In this document: positions 13,617-20,774 of the stretch, in pieces | How positions within the stretch are numbered: the first letter of the stretch is position 1 | Layout: each line of letters opens with the position of its first letter | IMG/VR virus record: IMGVR_UViG_3300006810_000371 | Location: 1 to 24,278 of that record | DNA: 24,278 nucleotides | From: a virus | Direction: 5' to 3' (one strand) | Notes under the pieces: model-generated | Told to the model about the DNA's origin: nothing | The model's input: the letters and a program-made list of their open reading frames with translations, nothing else | Database searches by the model: none | Translations under genes and position numbers: made by a program

Positions 13617-15527
13617 TTAGGTAAGATCAACTATCTCGCAGACCTCACCACTACACGCATACGTCTGGCTGCTCTTCGTGTTGTCTTCCTTCTCGTAATC
13701 TTTAAGGTCAGACCAGTCAATACCGGAAGGCATGACAGCAAGGAGAGCCTCGTAGTCAGACTTACCGCACTCTTGGTACGGTGCCTGTTGGTACGTGTGT
13801 TCGTTGTACGGCAGGAAAGAAACCCCACTCATCTCATCGAAGTGTTCGTACACAAAGGCACCAACTGTAAGCCACTCATCCCCTCTCACGTTGATAGTAA
13901 CAGAGGGCTTATGCTCGCACCAATGACGCTGGTACATCAACCACATCTTCAACTGGTCGATAGCTGACAGGTCCTCAGTCAGTACTGCATTCTCTGGGGC
14001 TTTGACAGGGAAGGAGAACACAGTCGTAGTATCAGGCTTCATGACGCAGGGTTCATACGGGAAACCTTCTGCCTTCATGAACTGTGTCAAGGGGTCCTTG
14101 TTGTCTCCCCTCACAGTACGGATGTAATACCGACTATGGCGAGCGTGGATACCACTAGCAGAATCCACAAGCTGAGAAACCGTTCCGCTTGGCTTAACGC
14201 AGGTAACAGCGGTTGAAACAGGGATACCCAAGCGATCAGCCCACTTAGCGTTAGTATCAACAGCAACAGAGCGGAGGTGTTCAAGGGTCTTCTCCAATCC
14301 TTCATTCTTCAAAGTAAGAAGCTGGTTGTCCATGATACCAGTCAGAGACACACCAAGCAGACGCTCAGCCTCAGTGTTCTTCTGCCAAATCTTACGCAGG
14401 TAGGGGAAGTGTGTAAGAGTTGACTGAATAGTACCAAGCACAGTAGCAAGTTTTACCTTACGCTCAAGGTCTTCGATACTGTCAGTGGCACGAACAACAA
14501 CCTCCGTCAGGTTACAGAACTGGTAAGGACGAAGGATAATCTCGGAGCAAGGGTTAGTACCAAACTCCCAGTTAGTATCCCGACGACCATTCTTACCTGC
14601 CTGCTTAGTGGATGCCTTCCTGTTGAAGATACCACGTTCACCTGAACCAGACTCAACCAGTGCCATCCATTCACGCATGAAGGACACAGCGTCAGGCTTC
14701 TCGGTGTAAGCCACAGAGTTGTTAGCCAAGGCACGTTGAGGTTCGTTCTCCCACCATGCACCAGACTTGGCGTGACGCATACGATCATCCGAGAGATTGC
14801 TCAGAGAAATCATAGCGGATCGACGTACACCACCAACGACAACTACCTCCCCGATCTTACACATGATGTCATGGCATTCGATAGAGGACAGCTTGCGTTC
14901 CTGTGCGCCCTTAAACTTAGAGACAACAAAGTTGAAGAGGTCAACGAGAGGTGCAGGACCAGAGGCACGGCCACCAAAGGTCTTGAGCTTCGTACCTGCT
15001 GGACGTACAAGTGACACATCCCACTTAGGAATCTCACCGCTGTAGAGGAGTGCAATCAGTTGACGCAGAGCCTTAGCCCAACCTTCTTTGCTATCCTTAA
15101 CCACGATGGTAGTCTCACTGTCGAAGAGTTGAGGAACCTCGGGGAGTTTGTTGACGAACTGACGCTCAACGGAGAAGCCGACACCAGTCCCACAGAGCAA
15201 GATAAACATAGCCTCATCGAAGCTCTTAGGATCATCTACGGGTAGGTACGAACAGTTATAGCCAGCCGTGTTGTCACGCTCAAGGGCAGGACCAGCAGTC
15301 ATCATGGCTCGCATGGAAGGCATAACCTCCAGACCAAGGATTGCCTGCTTGATATCCTCGTAGATATCCCAGTCCAACCCATCGTTCAGAGGCTTAGCCA
15401 CTACGTTATCCATGTAGCGTTCAACAGTCTCAGGCCATGTCTCCCGGCGCTGCTCATCGTCCAGCCATCGTGCATAACGGCTGGTGTGAATGAAGGCTTG
15501 GTAGTCAGTAGGTAGGTAGTTATTCAT
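13617..15527 (-). CDS. nrdJ: Class II (adenosylcobalamin-dependent) ribonucleotide reductase
   Basis: This 636-residue enzyme reduces ribonucleotides for phage DNA synthesis using coenzyme B12. Key residues match the Lactobacillus RTPR pattern: Cys92 in GYNCSY; Asn325, Cys327 (thiyl radical position) and Glu329 in NPCSEI; Cys338 eleven residues later, the same spacing as RTPR C408-C419; and a C-terminal shuttle pair Cys625 and Cys630 in ACSGEVC. It is somewhat shorter than RTPR (739 aa). The ATG at 15527 has AAGGAG 5 bases upstream. An in-frame GTG at 15533 is too close to that site. The MazG/HisE-like gene stops 2 bases upstream, so the two are co-translated. No intron or frameshift is seen. 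Confidence 0.95.
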   Translation of the reverse strand: MNNYLPTDYQAFIHTSRYARWLDDEQRRETWPETVERYMDNVVAKPLNDGLDWDIYEDIKQAILGLEVMPSMRAMMTAGPALERDNTAGYNCSYLPVDDPKSFDEAMFILLCGTGVGFSVERQFVNKLPEVPQLFDSETTIVVKDSKEGWAKALRQLIALLYSGEIPKWDVSLVRPAGTKLKTFGGRASGPAPLVDLFNFVVSKFKGAQERKLSSIECHDIMCKIGEVVVVGGVRRSAMISLSNLSDDRMRHAKSGAWWENEPQRALANNSVAYTEKPDAVSFMREWMALVESGSGERGIFNRKASTKQAGKNGRRDTNWEFGTNPCSEIILRPYQFCNLTEVVVRATDSIEDLERKVKLATVLGTIQSTLTHFPYLRKIWQKNTEAERLLGVSLTGIMDNQLLTLKNEGLEKTLEHLRSVAVDTNAKWADRLGIPVSTAVTCVKPSGTVSQLVDSASGIHARHSRYYIRTVRGDNKDPLTQFMKAEGFPYEPCVMKPDTTTVFSFPVKAPENAVLTEDLSAIDQLKMWLMYQRHWCEHKPSVTINVRGDEWLTVGAFVYEHFDEMSGVSFLPYNEHTYQQAPYQECGKSDYEALLAVMPSGIDWSDLKDYEKEDNTKSSQTYACSGEVCEIVDLT

Positions 15528-15529
15528 TG

Positions 15530-16015
15530 TCACTCCTTAACGAGGTCAGTTAGGTCAGGTGCCTTGTAGTTGGGACCCTTCATAACCTTCCCGTCTTCTC
15601 TCTTAATTGGTTTACCGTTCTCGTCTAGCTTGGACATATTGCTGTTGTGTACCCTAGTAAAGGCAATAGCAGTAGTCTGTCCCCCATACCTTTCGAGACC
15701 TTCTTGGAGAGCACGGTCTACCCTACCCATAAGCTTTGATATGTCTTGTATCTCGTCGTCTGGAGCAAGTTCCCCAAGCCCCTCATGAGTCACCAACTCT
15801 AGTCCAACTAAAACGTAGGCAAGGTCACAGTACTCTTTCAGGTGGGCAGCAGTACCGGGCTTCTCTGCTTGCAGTTCTTTCAGTTCTTCTTCGTTTAACT
15901 TAACCCATAGCCGGGGGTCAAGGGACGCACCGAAACTTTTGATGAACTGCTTTAGTGCTGCATGAGGGGATATCGTTTCCTCTTGCAGGTCCTTTAGGTC
16001 TTCTGCTGTAAGCAT
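15530..16015 (-). CDS. MazG/HisE-like nucleotide pyrophosphohydrolase
   Basis: This 161-residue protein matches phage phosphoribosyl-ATP pyrophosphohydrolase-like (all-alpha NTP-PPase) proteins. It has a helical core with ELKELQAEKPGTAAHLKEYCDLAYVLVG and the characteristic C-terminal block RVHNSNMSKLDENGKP...DGKVMKGPNYKAPDL. Family members hydrolyse nucleoside triphosphates to monophosphates, and phage versions are thought to reshape nucleotide pools or (p)ppGpp signalling. The gene lies directly before nrdJ, consistent with nucleotide supply. It begins one base after the stop of the 55-residue ORF. The substrate cannot be told from sequence. Confidence 0.88.
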   Translation of the reverse strand: MLTAEDLKDLQEETISPHAALKQFIKSFGASLDPRLWVKLNEEELKELQAEKPGTAAHLKEYCDLAYVLVGLELVTHEGLGELAPDDEIQDISKLMGRVDRALQEGLERYGGQTTAIAFTRVHNSNMSKLDENGKPIKREDGKVMKGPNYKAPDLTDLVKE

Positions 16016-16016
16016 G

Positions 16017-16184
16017 TCAGTCTTTCTCTTTTAGAACTTCTATGTACCGTATCTCAACGTCATCTATATCGTAGATGGTTTGCCGTAGCAAGTCCTCAAT
16101 GTCTTCATGGAAGAAGTCACTGTCAGACCCAAGGAAGTTTGCATCTCTATCTACGTAGAGGTTTATTGTTATTTCAAACTGCAT
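16017..16184 (-). CDS. Small hypothetical protein, 55 aa
   Basis: This short ORF begins MQFEITINLYVDRD and ends YIEVLKEKD. Residues about 1-12 look like a beta strand. A helix (about 25-38, DIEDLLRQTIYDID) and a second strand follow, so it may be a tiny alpha/beta fold. It is acidic overall. It is the first gene after the promoter at 16215-16242, and its TGA is one base from the MazG/HisE-like ATG, which supports its being translated. No strong Shine-Dalgarno sequence is visible. Function unknown. Confidence 0.65.
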   Translation of the reverse strand: MQFEITINLYVDRDANFLGSDSDFFHEDIEDLLRQTIYDIDDVEIRYIEVLKEKD

Positions 16185-16214
16185 GATATTACCACAGGAT
16201 ATAGGGGACGCCTA

Positions 16215-16242
16215 GTTATACTCTACCATATTTGTTTGTCAA
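16215..16242 (-). promoter_or_regulatory. Sigma70-type promoter for the nucleotide-metabolism operon
   Basis: On the minus strand TTGACA (16242-16237), a 16-base spacer and TATAAC (16220-16215) sit in the gap between the metallophosphoesterase stop and the 55-residue ORF start. It would drive that ORF, the MazG/HisE-like gene, nrdJ, HNH, the tRNAs, phoH, DUF3310 and the exported protein. Confidence 0.78.
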
Positions 16243-16247
16243 GCTCT

Positions 16248-17021
16248 TCATGAATACTCCCTTCGTAACGTCTCAGTTGAGACAAACTGTGGTTCGTATA
16301 CACCATCGGATATATTTCTCTTGATGATGATACCCGACCACCACTCGCCGTTAGCCTGCCCAGCCCAACTCTCCGCAGCGCCCTTGAAACACCCGGCGAC
16401 AAGGCCGATAGCGCCTTTACTGCCCGCATCATCTTTGAAATACATATCGCGTTTGTGACTGTGACCAACAGTGCAAGAACGAAACCGCTTGTTGAGTAGC
16501 CCATAAGCATGGTGAAGGCCAGACATTGCGCTGCCATAATTGCCACTAGCGATGTAATGAGAGTAGTCGATGCCATTGTAATTAGCGATTGCGGGGGCTG
16601 AATTAGAGTACTCATGGTACTCATCGAACCAGTGGTCTGTGTTGAGGTGCTTGAAGGAGATGCCGTAGTTTGTCCCTTCGAGCCTTGGGTCTTTCGATAT
16701 GGCGAGTTTGATGCGGTGCTCATGGTTCCCCTCGAAGCCAAAGAATGCAGGACGCTTCCTCTTGTGCTTCTTGAAGAGGTGTCGCATCCGTTCCTGTGCG
16801 TCATTGTAACACACAACGTCAGCCTCATAGCTCTGTGCTACGATAGCTGTAGGTCTTGTCGTATCGTAAGAGTTAAGGCTACGCATGTCAGCGCCATCCC
16901 CTAAGTCTACAACGTAGTCAGGACGAATGTCGTAGAGAAGTTTACCTAACCAGTCGAACCGTTCGTTCGATACCTTGGGGTCCGCATGAGCGCATGTGAA
17001 TACTACTGCTGTCTTACCCAT
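16248..17021 (-). CDS. Calcineurin-like metallophosphoesterase
   Basis: This 257-residue protein carries most metal-binding motifs of the superfamily: GDGAD at 41-45, GNHE at 98-101, an upstream His in the DYSHYIASGNYG region, and GHSH in CTVGHSHKRD near residue 185. The first motif, normally Asp-x-His, reads Cys10-Ala-His12 (FTCAHAD), so one usual metal ligand is replaced by Cys. Related phage proteins are annotated as DNA-repair-type phosphoesterases, but the substrate is unknown. The start overlaps the endonuclease I stop by 8 bases, and AAGGAG lies upstream. By eye, the segment 16340-16500 is richer in G+C than the neighbouring genes. Confidence 0.83.
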   Translation of the reverse strand: MGKTAVVFTCAHADPKVSNERFDWLGKLLYDIRPDYVVDLGDGADMRSLNSYDTTRPTAIVAQSYEADVVCYNDAQERMRHLFKKHKRKRPAFFGFEGNHEHRIKLAISKDPRLEGTNYGISFKHLNTDHWFDEYHEYSNSAPAIANYNGIDYSHYIASGNYGSAMSGLHHAYGLLNKRFRSCTVGHSHKRDMYFKDDAGSKGAIGLVAGCFKGAAESWAGQANGEWWSGIIIKRNISDGVYEPQFVSTETLRREYS

Positions 17022-17451
17022 TGATACCTGCTCCTTTGAGAGAGGACAAGTTAAGCTCTTCTTCTAGCCACTTATCCGGTATTGTTTTATCTGCGAACAT
17101 GAAGCCTTGTCTCTTGCACCAGTCCGCGTAGCTAGTCTTAGAACCTTTGTAGAGTTTAGCACGTGAATTAGAAAACACGAAACGAATATCTAACTCTGGT
17201 CTTTGCTTCTTGATTTCTACATGCTTTCGTCTGTCTTCACTGGTGAACCTACCCTTCGTCTCTACGATGATACCATTCCAAAGAACGAAGTCAGGTGTGT
17301 ACTTCCTGTGCTTGAGGTCAACCCACGGTATCTTGTGCTTCTCGTACTCGTAGGAGATACCCTTCGCTGTAAGTTCAGCAGCAATATCCTCTTCTAGTCC
17401 TGACCTGTATCCTGCTTGGATTGCTCTGGCTCTTCTTGTGGGGGTTGCCAT
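17014..17451 (-). CDS. Endonuclease I (T7 gp3-type Holliday-junction resolvase)
   Basis: This 145-residue protein aligns closely with T7 gp3. Catalytic residues sit at matching places: Glu20 (RSGLE), Asp54 (YTPDF), Glu64 and Lys66 (VETKG), against E20, D55, E65 and K67 in T7. The family blocks ELDIRFVFSNSRAKLYKGSKTSYADWC and FADKTIPDKW are present. The enzyme cuts branched DNA, and in T7 it helps degrade host DNA and resolve replication intermediates. The ATG at 17451 has GAGGG 6 bases upstream and gives the same spacing to Glu20 as T7. A GTG at 17478 with GAGG upstream would add nine basic residues. The 5' end overlaps the exonuclease gene by 58 bases in another frame. Confidence 0.95.
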   Translation of the reverse strand: MATPTRRARAIQAGYRSGLEEDIAAELTAKGISYEYEKHKIPWVDLKHRKYTPDFVLWNGIIVETKGRFTSEDRRKHVEIKKQRPELDIRFVFSNSRAKLYKGSKTSYADWCKRQGFMFADKTIPDKWLEEELNLSSLKGAGING

Positions 17452-18155
17452 AGTTGTCCCTCTTCTCTTCTTAGCCACAGTAACCTCGCATTCTCTACTA
17501 CCCTTTCAATGTTTCCGTCATAGGCTTCGACCACAGCATTCCACAGGTCCTCTTCTGTTTCACACTCAGCGAGTATCTTCTTAGCTTTCACTGGACCCAC
17601 CCTGTGTAGACCTACGATGTTGTCTGCCCTGTCCCCTGTGAGTATCTGCTCATAGAAAAAAGACAGGCCCTCAAACTCTGAGACCTGCTGCCAGACGTTT
17701 GTTCTAAAGTTGAAGTGATAGCAGGGAAGTTGGAGCATGTCCTTGTCGATGGATGCCACCACACAGGACGGCCCTTCCACACTGGAAGCAATACCAATCA
17801 GATCATCTGCTTCTTCATCACTGGAAAGGATAGCACTGTAGTTATCCTGTAAGTACCAGCGTGCGTAACCTAGGTACTTAGGCTTTTCTCTGACAGAACG
17901 ATTACCTTTGTAAGGATAACTTGTGGCAATGTCATACCGGAAGTTACCATCACCTGTCAGGTACACTTCGAAGTCTTCTACCTCAGATGAGTAACAACAA
18001 TTACGTACAATCCAGTCGATCAACTTGTCGATCTTAATCTGGGTGTCAATCTCATTGCCATCATCTGAGGAGTAAGCAGCCCGGTAAGCTACAATGTCGC
18101 CATCAACGAGGACTTTGCCCCGAGAGGAGAGAGGAGGAGAACTAGATAGTAACAT
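17394..18155 (-). CDS. 5'-3' exonuclease (PIN/FEN-like)
   Basis: This 253-residue protein has the acidic metal-site motifs of 5'-3' exonucleases: VDGD at 17-20, SDEEADDLIG around 110-120, and SIDKDMLQLP near 135. The helix-3-turn-helix region TGDRADNIVGLHRVGPVKAKKIL follows at about 170-193. It corresponds functionally to T7 gp6, which removes RNA primers and degrades host DNA. The C-terminal tail (QPPQEEPEQSKQDTGQD) is polar and is encoded in the overlap with endonuclease I, so it is probably dispensable. TAGG lies 6 bases before the ATG. It follows the SSB gene by 24 bases in the same operon. Confidence 0.93.
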   Translation of the reverse strand: MLLSSSPPLSSRGKVLVDGDIVAYRAAYSSDDGNEIDTQIKIDKLIDWIVRNCCYSSEVEDFEVYLTGDGNFRYDIATSYPYKGNRSVREKPKYLGYARWYLQDNYSAILSSDEEADDLIGIASSVEGPSCVVASIDKDMLQLPCYHFNFRTNVWQQVSEFEGLSFFYEQILTGDRADNIVGLHRVGPVKAKKILAECETEEDLWNAVVEAYDGNIERVVENARLLWLRREEGQLWQPPQEEPEQSKQDTGQD

Positions 18156-18179
18156 TGAACCTACCGGACTACTATTCTT

Positions 18180-18743
18180 TTAGAACGGAATGTCGTCGTC
18201 TGCAAGGGCTTCCGCTACCTTCTTGCTTTTAGTAGCAGGAGAAGGACTGTTTGTCGCAGGAGCCGTAACAGAAGTCATATCCTTGAAGAAGGAGTTGAGA
18301 CCAGCACCGCCAGTATCCCCTTCACCAACGTGAGGGATATGATTGACTACTTGGATAGCTTCCAAGCGTGTACCCTTACGTCCAGTACGGGTGTCAAACA
18401 CTGCTGCACGTACACGTCCAGTCGATCCGTTACCAATCAGGCCATCATCTTCGAGGCTCCACTTGGTACCATCAGGACGCCCAACGGGAGGAGGACCACC
18501 AGCCCACTGGTTAGGTGCTGTGTGTGGGCGTGTCAGTCGTACAACAGTACCACGTCCCTCAGGATCAGGAGACATCTTCTTCTGACAGCCAGCAGCCTTT
18601 AGCTTCTTGGCGTTGGCATCATCCATAATGATACTGAGTTGGTACTCACCGTCAGTCTCCTCAGAGAAACGGTAGTCTCTGTTCTGTTCGAAGACCTTTG
18701 CCCATTCAAAGATGCCTTCGATTTCTACAAGTTGAGTCGGCAT
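18180..18743 (-). CDS. Single-stranded DNA-binding protein (T7 gp2.5-like)
   Basis: This 187-residue protein begins MPTQLVEIEGIFEWAKVFEQ. It continues with an OB-fold-like core (YQLSIIMDD, GTVVRLTRPH, RVRAAVFDTRTGRKGTRLEAIQVV), a Ser/Thr/Pro/Ala-rich linker and an acidic tail ending ADDDIPF. Such tails contact polymerase and helicase in gp2.5-type SSBs. T7 gp2.5 is 232 residues. The ATG at 18743 is chosen because AAGGAG stands 6 bases before it. An in-frame ATG at 18767 would add eight residues but lies upstream of that site. It is the first gene after the promoter at 18773-18801. Confidence 0.92.
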   Translation of the reverse strand: MPTQLVEIEGIFEWAKVFEQNRDYRFSEETDGEYQLSIIMDDANAKKLKAAGCQKKMSPDPEGRGTVVRLTRPHTAPNQWAGGPPPVGRPDGTKWSLEDDGLIGNGSTGRVRAAVFDTRTGRKGTRLEAIQVVNHIPHVGEGDTGGAGLNSFFKDMTSVTAPATNSPSPATKSKKVAEALADDDIPF

Positions 18744-18772
18744 TATGCACTCCTTTGTCATATGCAAGTTGA

Positions 18773-18801
18773 GATATAAGGCACCAACATATAGCTGTCA
18801 A
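18773..18801 (-). promoter_or_regulatory. Sigma70-type promoter for the SSB operon
   Basis: On the minus strand TTGACA (18801-18796), a 17-base spacer and TATATC (18778-18773; TTATAT one base earlier is an alternative) lie between the DNA polymerase stop and the SSB start. It shares GTGTTGACAGCYATAT with the promoter of the AT-hook gene, which supports a common phage promoter class. Confidence 0.78.
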
Positions 18802-18806
18802 CACCT

Positions 18807-20774
18807 TTAGTGCGTGTCTGCCCAATTTTTTCCTATGTCGTAGGTACCGGGCGTTGGTATCTTGAAGCCGAGTTCTTCACCAGTTTCAAGAAGAGTGTCA
18901 GCTATGAGTTGACCCATAGCCTTGGCGTCTGCTTCCTCTCCGATTACCTCCACTTGGTATTCGTCATGGATAAACCCAACCATCTTGAAGCGTAGACCCA
19001 TAGCCCTAGCCTTCTCATGCCAGCGGATAAGGGCGTGCTTCATCAGGACAGTCTCACCATTCTGGAGGATACCTGCCAGTGCCTTGTGCTGACTAGGTAC
19101 TACAACCTGCCGACCATCGTAACCCCGGAAGGATTTCTTTCTCCACACCTCAGGGATCAGTCTGTTCTTTAGATCGTATAGACCATCAATGCCACGCTCA
19201 AAGCGTTCACGGGCAGCACTAGCCTCACGCTCAGAGATACGCAGGATACTGGCAGTCTTAGCTACACCAGCACCTAGAAGCCAAGAGTATATGAAGGTCT
19301 TAGCATCGTCACGGGTGGCATGTTCAACACCAAGAGCGGCACGGTTGACGTTGTGGATATCTGTCTGGTCTTCCTTGCGCCCCTCCATGATAGCCTCTGC
19401 GTACTGTGTAGCACCGAAGTGACGCCACAAGTAATCAGCAAGAACACGAAGCTGGATACCGTCAGCATCTGCACCAACCAGCCAAGAGCCAGAGGGTACT
19501 GTCCAACAGGCACGAAGGTGTAGGTCGTATTCTTTCTTCACCTCCTGCACTGGTGTCTTAGCATCCCCATGAAAGGGTGAGGCAATGTTCGCTGTGTTAG
19601 GTGCCTTGTGGGCGCAGCGTCCAGTCCATGCACCAATGTTCATGATGGAGCCATGTATCCTGTTGTCAGCTTTGACCTGACCGATCCATTCTACAAGAGA
19701 ACTCCTACGTCCCTCCAAGGTGAGCCACTGAGCGAGAGCCTTAGCCCCAGCAGGTGCATCATCTGGAAGGGTGTTGAGGTTGTCTTCTGATACAGTCCAG
19801 CCGTACTTAGCTAGGTGTTCCTTCTTCGCGTTGTATGTTTCCTTGGTAAGCTCGTCTCCTTTCGGTGTTGCCTTGTCGCCAATGTTCAGGCGGTCAAACT
19901 TCATGTGTGTCTTGGTCTTCTCGAATGGCTTCCAGCCTGCCTCCCACAGAACGTCGATGCGATCCTGAGGTGAGCCGGGGTTGAACTTCTTGTAGTCGTA
20001 GCAGACCAACTCAGTACCATCCAAGGACTTCTGACACAGGGCATGTTTAGCCTTGGCATTAGTAACTGTAGCCATCTCTGTGCCATCCTTCTTGAGGCGG
20101 TACTGCACACGGTTAACTTCCTCTAGCTTGTCAGGGAAGTCGTACTCAAACTGCTCCTCTAGCTTAGCCATCTTCTGCTTGATGGAACCTAGCAGGTACT
20201 CTGCCTTGTTCTTATCAAAGTAGAAGCCGTAGTACTTTGTACGTACAAGTTCGATCTGCAAGTCATGCTCACAGCGTAGTGCCTTGGACCATGCCTTGTC
20301 GTAGATGATCTTCTTGAAGTGATCGTACAGTGCGTGTGTCACCTCAAGGTCTTGGTACCAGTACGTGACCATCTCCTCAGAGAACTCAGAGAAGTCATGG
20401 AAGTCACCCTTGTGTAGCTTGAGGCGGCGACCCCATGCGTCTAAGCTGTGAGGAGACTTAGCACCCTGCGGTACGTAGATGTCGTAGTCAACAGTCCGAG
20501 ATACAATCAGGGTGTCGATGATACGGCGAGGGTCAATCAGTCTAGGTTTCAGTAGCCTGTTGAGTTGAGGAGCATCAAAAGATATGAAGTTATGACCCAC
20601 AATAAGGCTGCAAGATTGATAGAAATCAATAGCCGCTTGTTTAGCCACTTCATCTTCGTGACAGTTCTCAAACTTGTAGACTTCTCCTGTGGCAATGTCC
20701 TTACCTCCGCATAGCCATAGCTTGTCGCATTCGTCCAAGCCATTCGTTTCGATATCCGACACAACAATCTTCAT
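18807..20774 (-). CDS. Family A DNA polymerase with 3'-5' exonuclease
   Basis: This 655-residue replicative polymerase has an intact proofreading domain: Asp7 and Glu9 in SDIETNGL, Asp67 in GHNFISFD, and WYQDLE near 140. The polymerase domain has motif A GADADGIQLRVLADYL (about 430-445), motif B RDDAKTFIYSWLLGAG (about 487-502) with Tyr at the position of E. coli Phe762, and motif C FIHDEYQVEV near 603. In motif A the usual Glu (T7 Glu480, E. coli Glu710) is Gln. The size is close to T7 gp5 (704 aa). The thioredoxin-binding insert of T7 was not recognised. Its ATG overlaps the primase-helicase stop (ATGA). The two proteins would form the core replisome with SSB. Confidence 0.97.
   Translation of the reverse strand: MKIVVSDIETNGLDECDKLWLCGGKDIATGEVYKFENCHEDEVAKQAAIDFYQSCSLIVGHNFISFDAPQLNRLLKPRLIDPRRIIDTLIVSRTVDYDIYVPQGAKSPHSLDAWGRRLKLHKGDFHDFSEFSEEMVTYWYQDLEVTHALYDHFKKIIYDKAWSKALRCEHDLQIELVRTKYYGFYFDKNKAEYLLGSIKQKMAKLEEQFEYDFPDKLEEVNRVQYRLKKDGTEMATVTNAKAKHALCQKSLDGTELVCYDYKKFNPGSPQDRIDVLWEAGWKPFEKTKTHMKFDRLNIGDKATPKGDELTKETYNAKKEHLAKYGWTVSEDNLNTLPDDAPAGAKALAQWLTLEGRRSSLVEWIGQVKADNRIHGSIMNIGAWTGRCAHKAPNTANIASPFHGDAKTPVQEVKKEYDLHLRACWTVPSGSWLVGADADGIQLRVLADYLWRHFGATQYAEAIMEGRKEDQTDIHNVNRAALGVEHATRDDAKTFIYSWLLGAGVAKTASILRISEREASAARERFERGIDGLYDLKNRLIPEVWRKKSFRGYDGRQVVVPSQHKALAGILQNGETVLMKHALIRWHEKARAMGLRFKMVGFIHDEYQVEVIGEEADAKAMGQLIADTLLETGEELGFKIPTPGTYDIGKNWADTH

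Noticed and set aside
13255-15527. Possible intron or split in nrdJ linked to the adjacent HNH gene
   Set aside because: All class II RNR landmarks, including the C-terminal cysteine pair, are in one continuous frame, so nothing suggests an interruption.
16223-16828. 201-codon ORF in another minus-strand frame across the metallophosphoesterase
   Set aside because: The metallophosphoesterase frame has clear catalytic motifs. This frame is Ser/Thr-rich with no motif, so it is a shadow.
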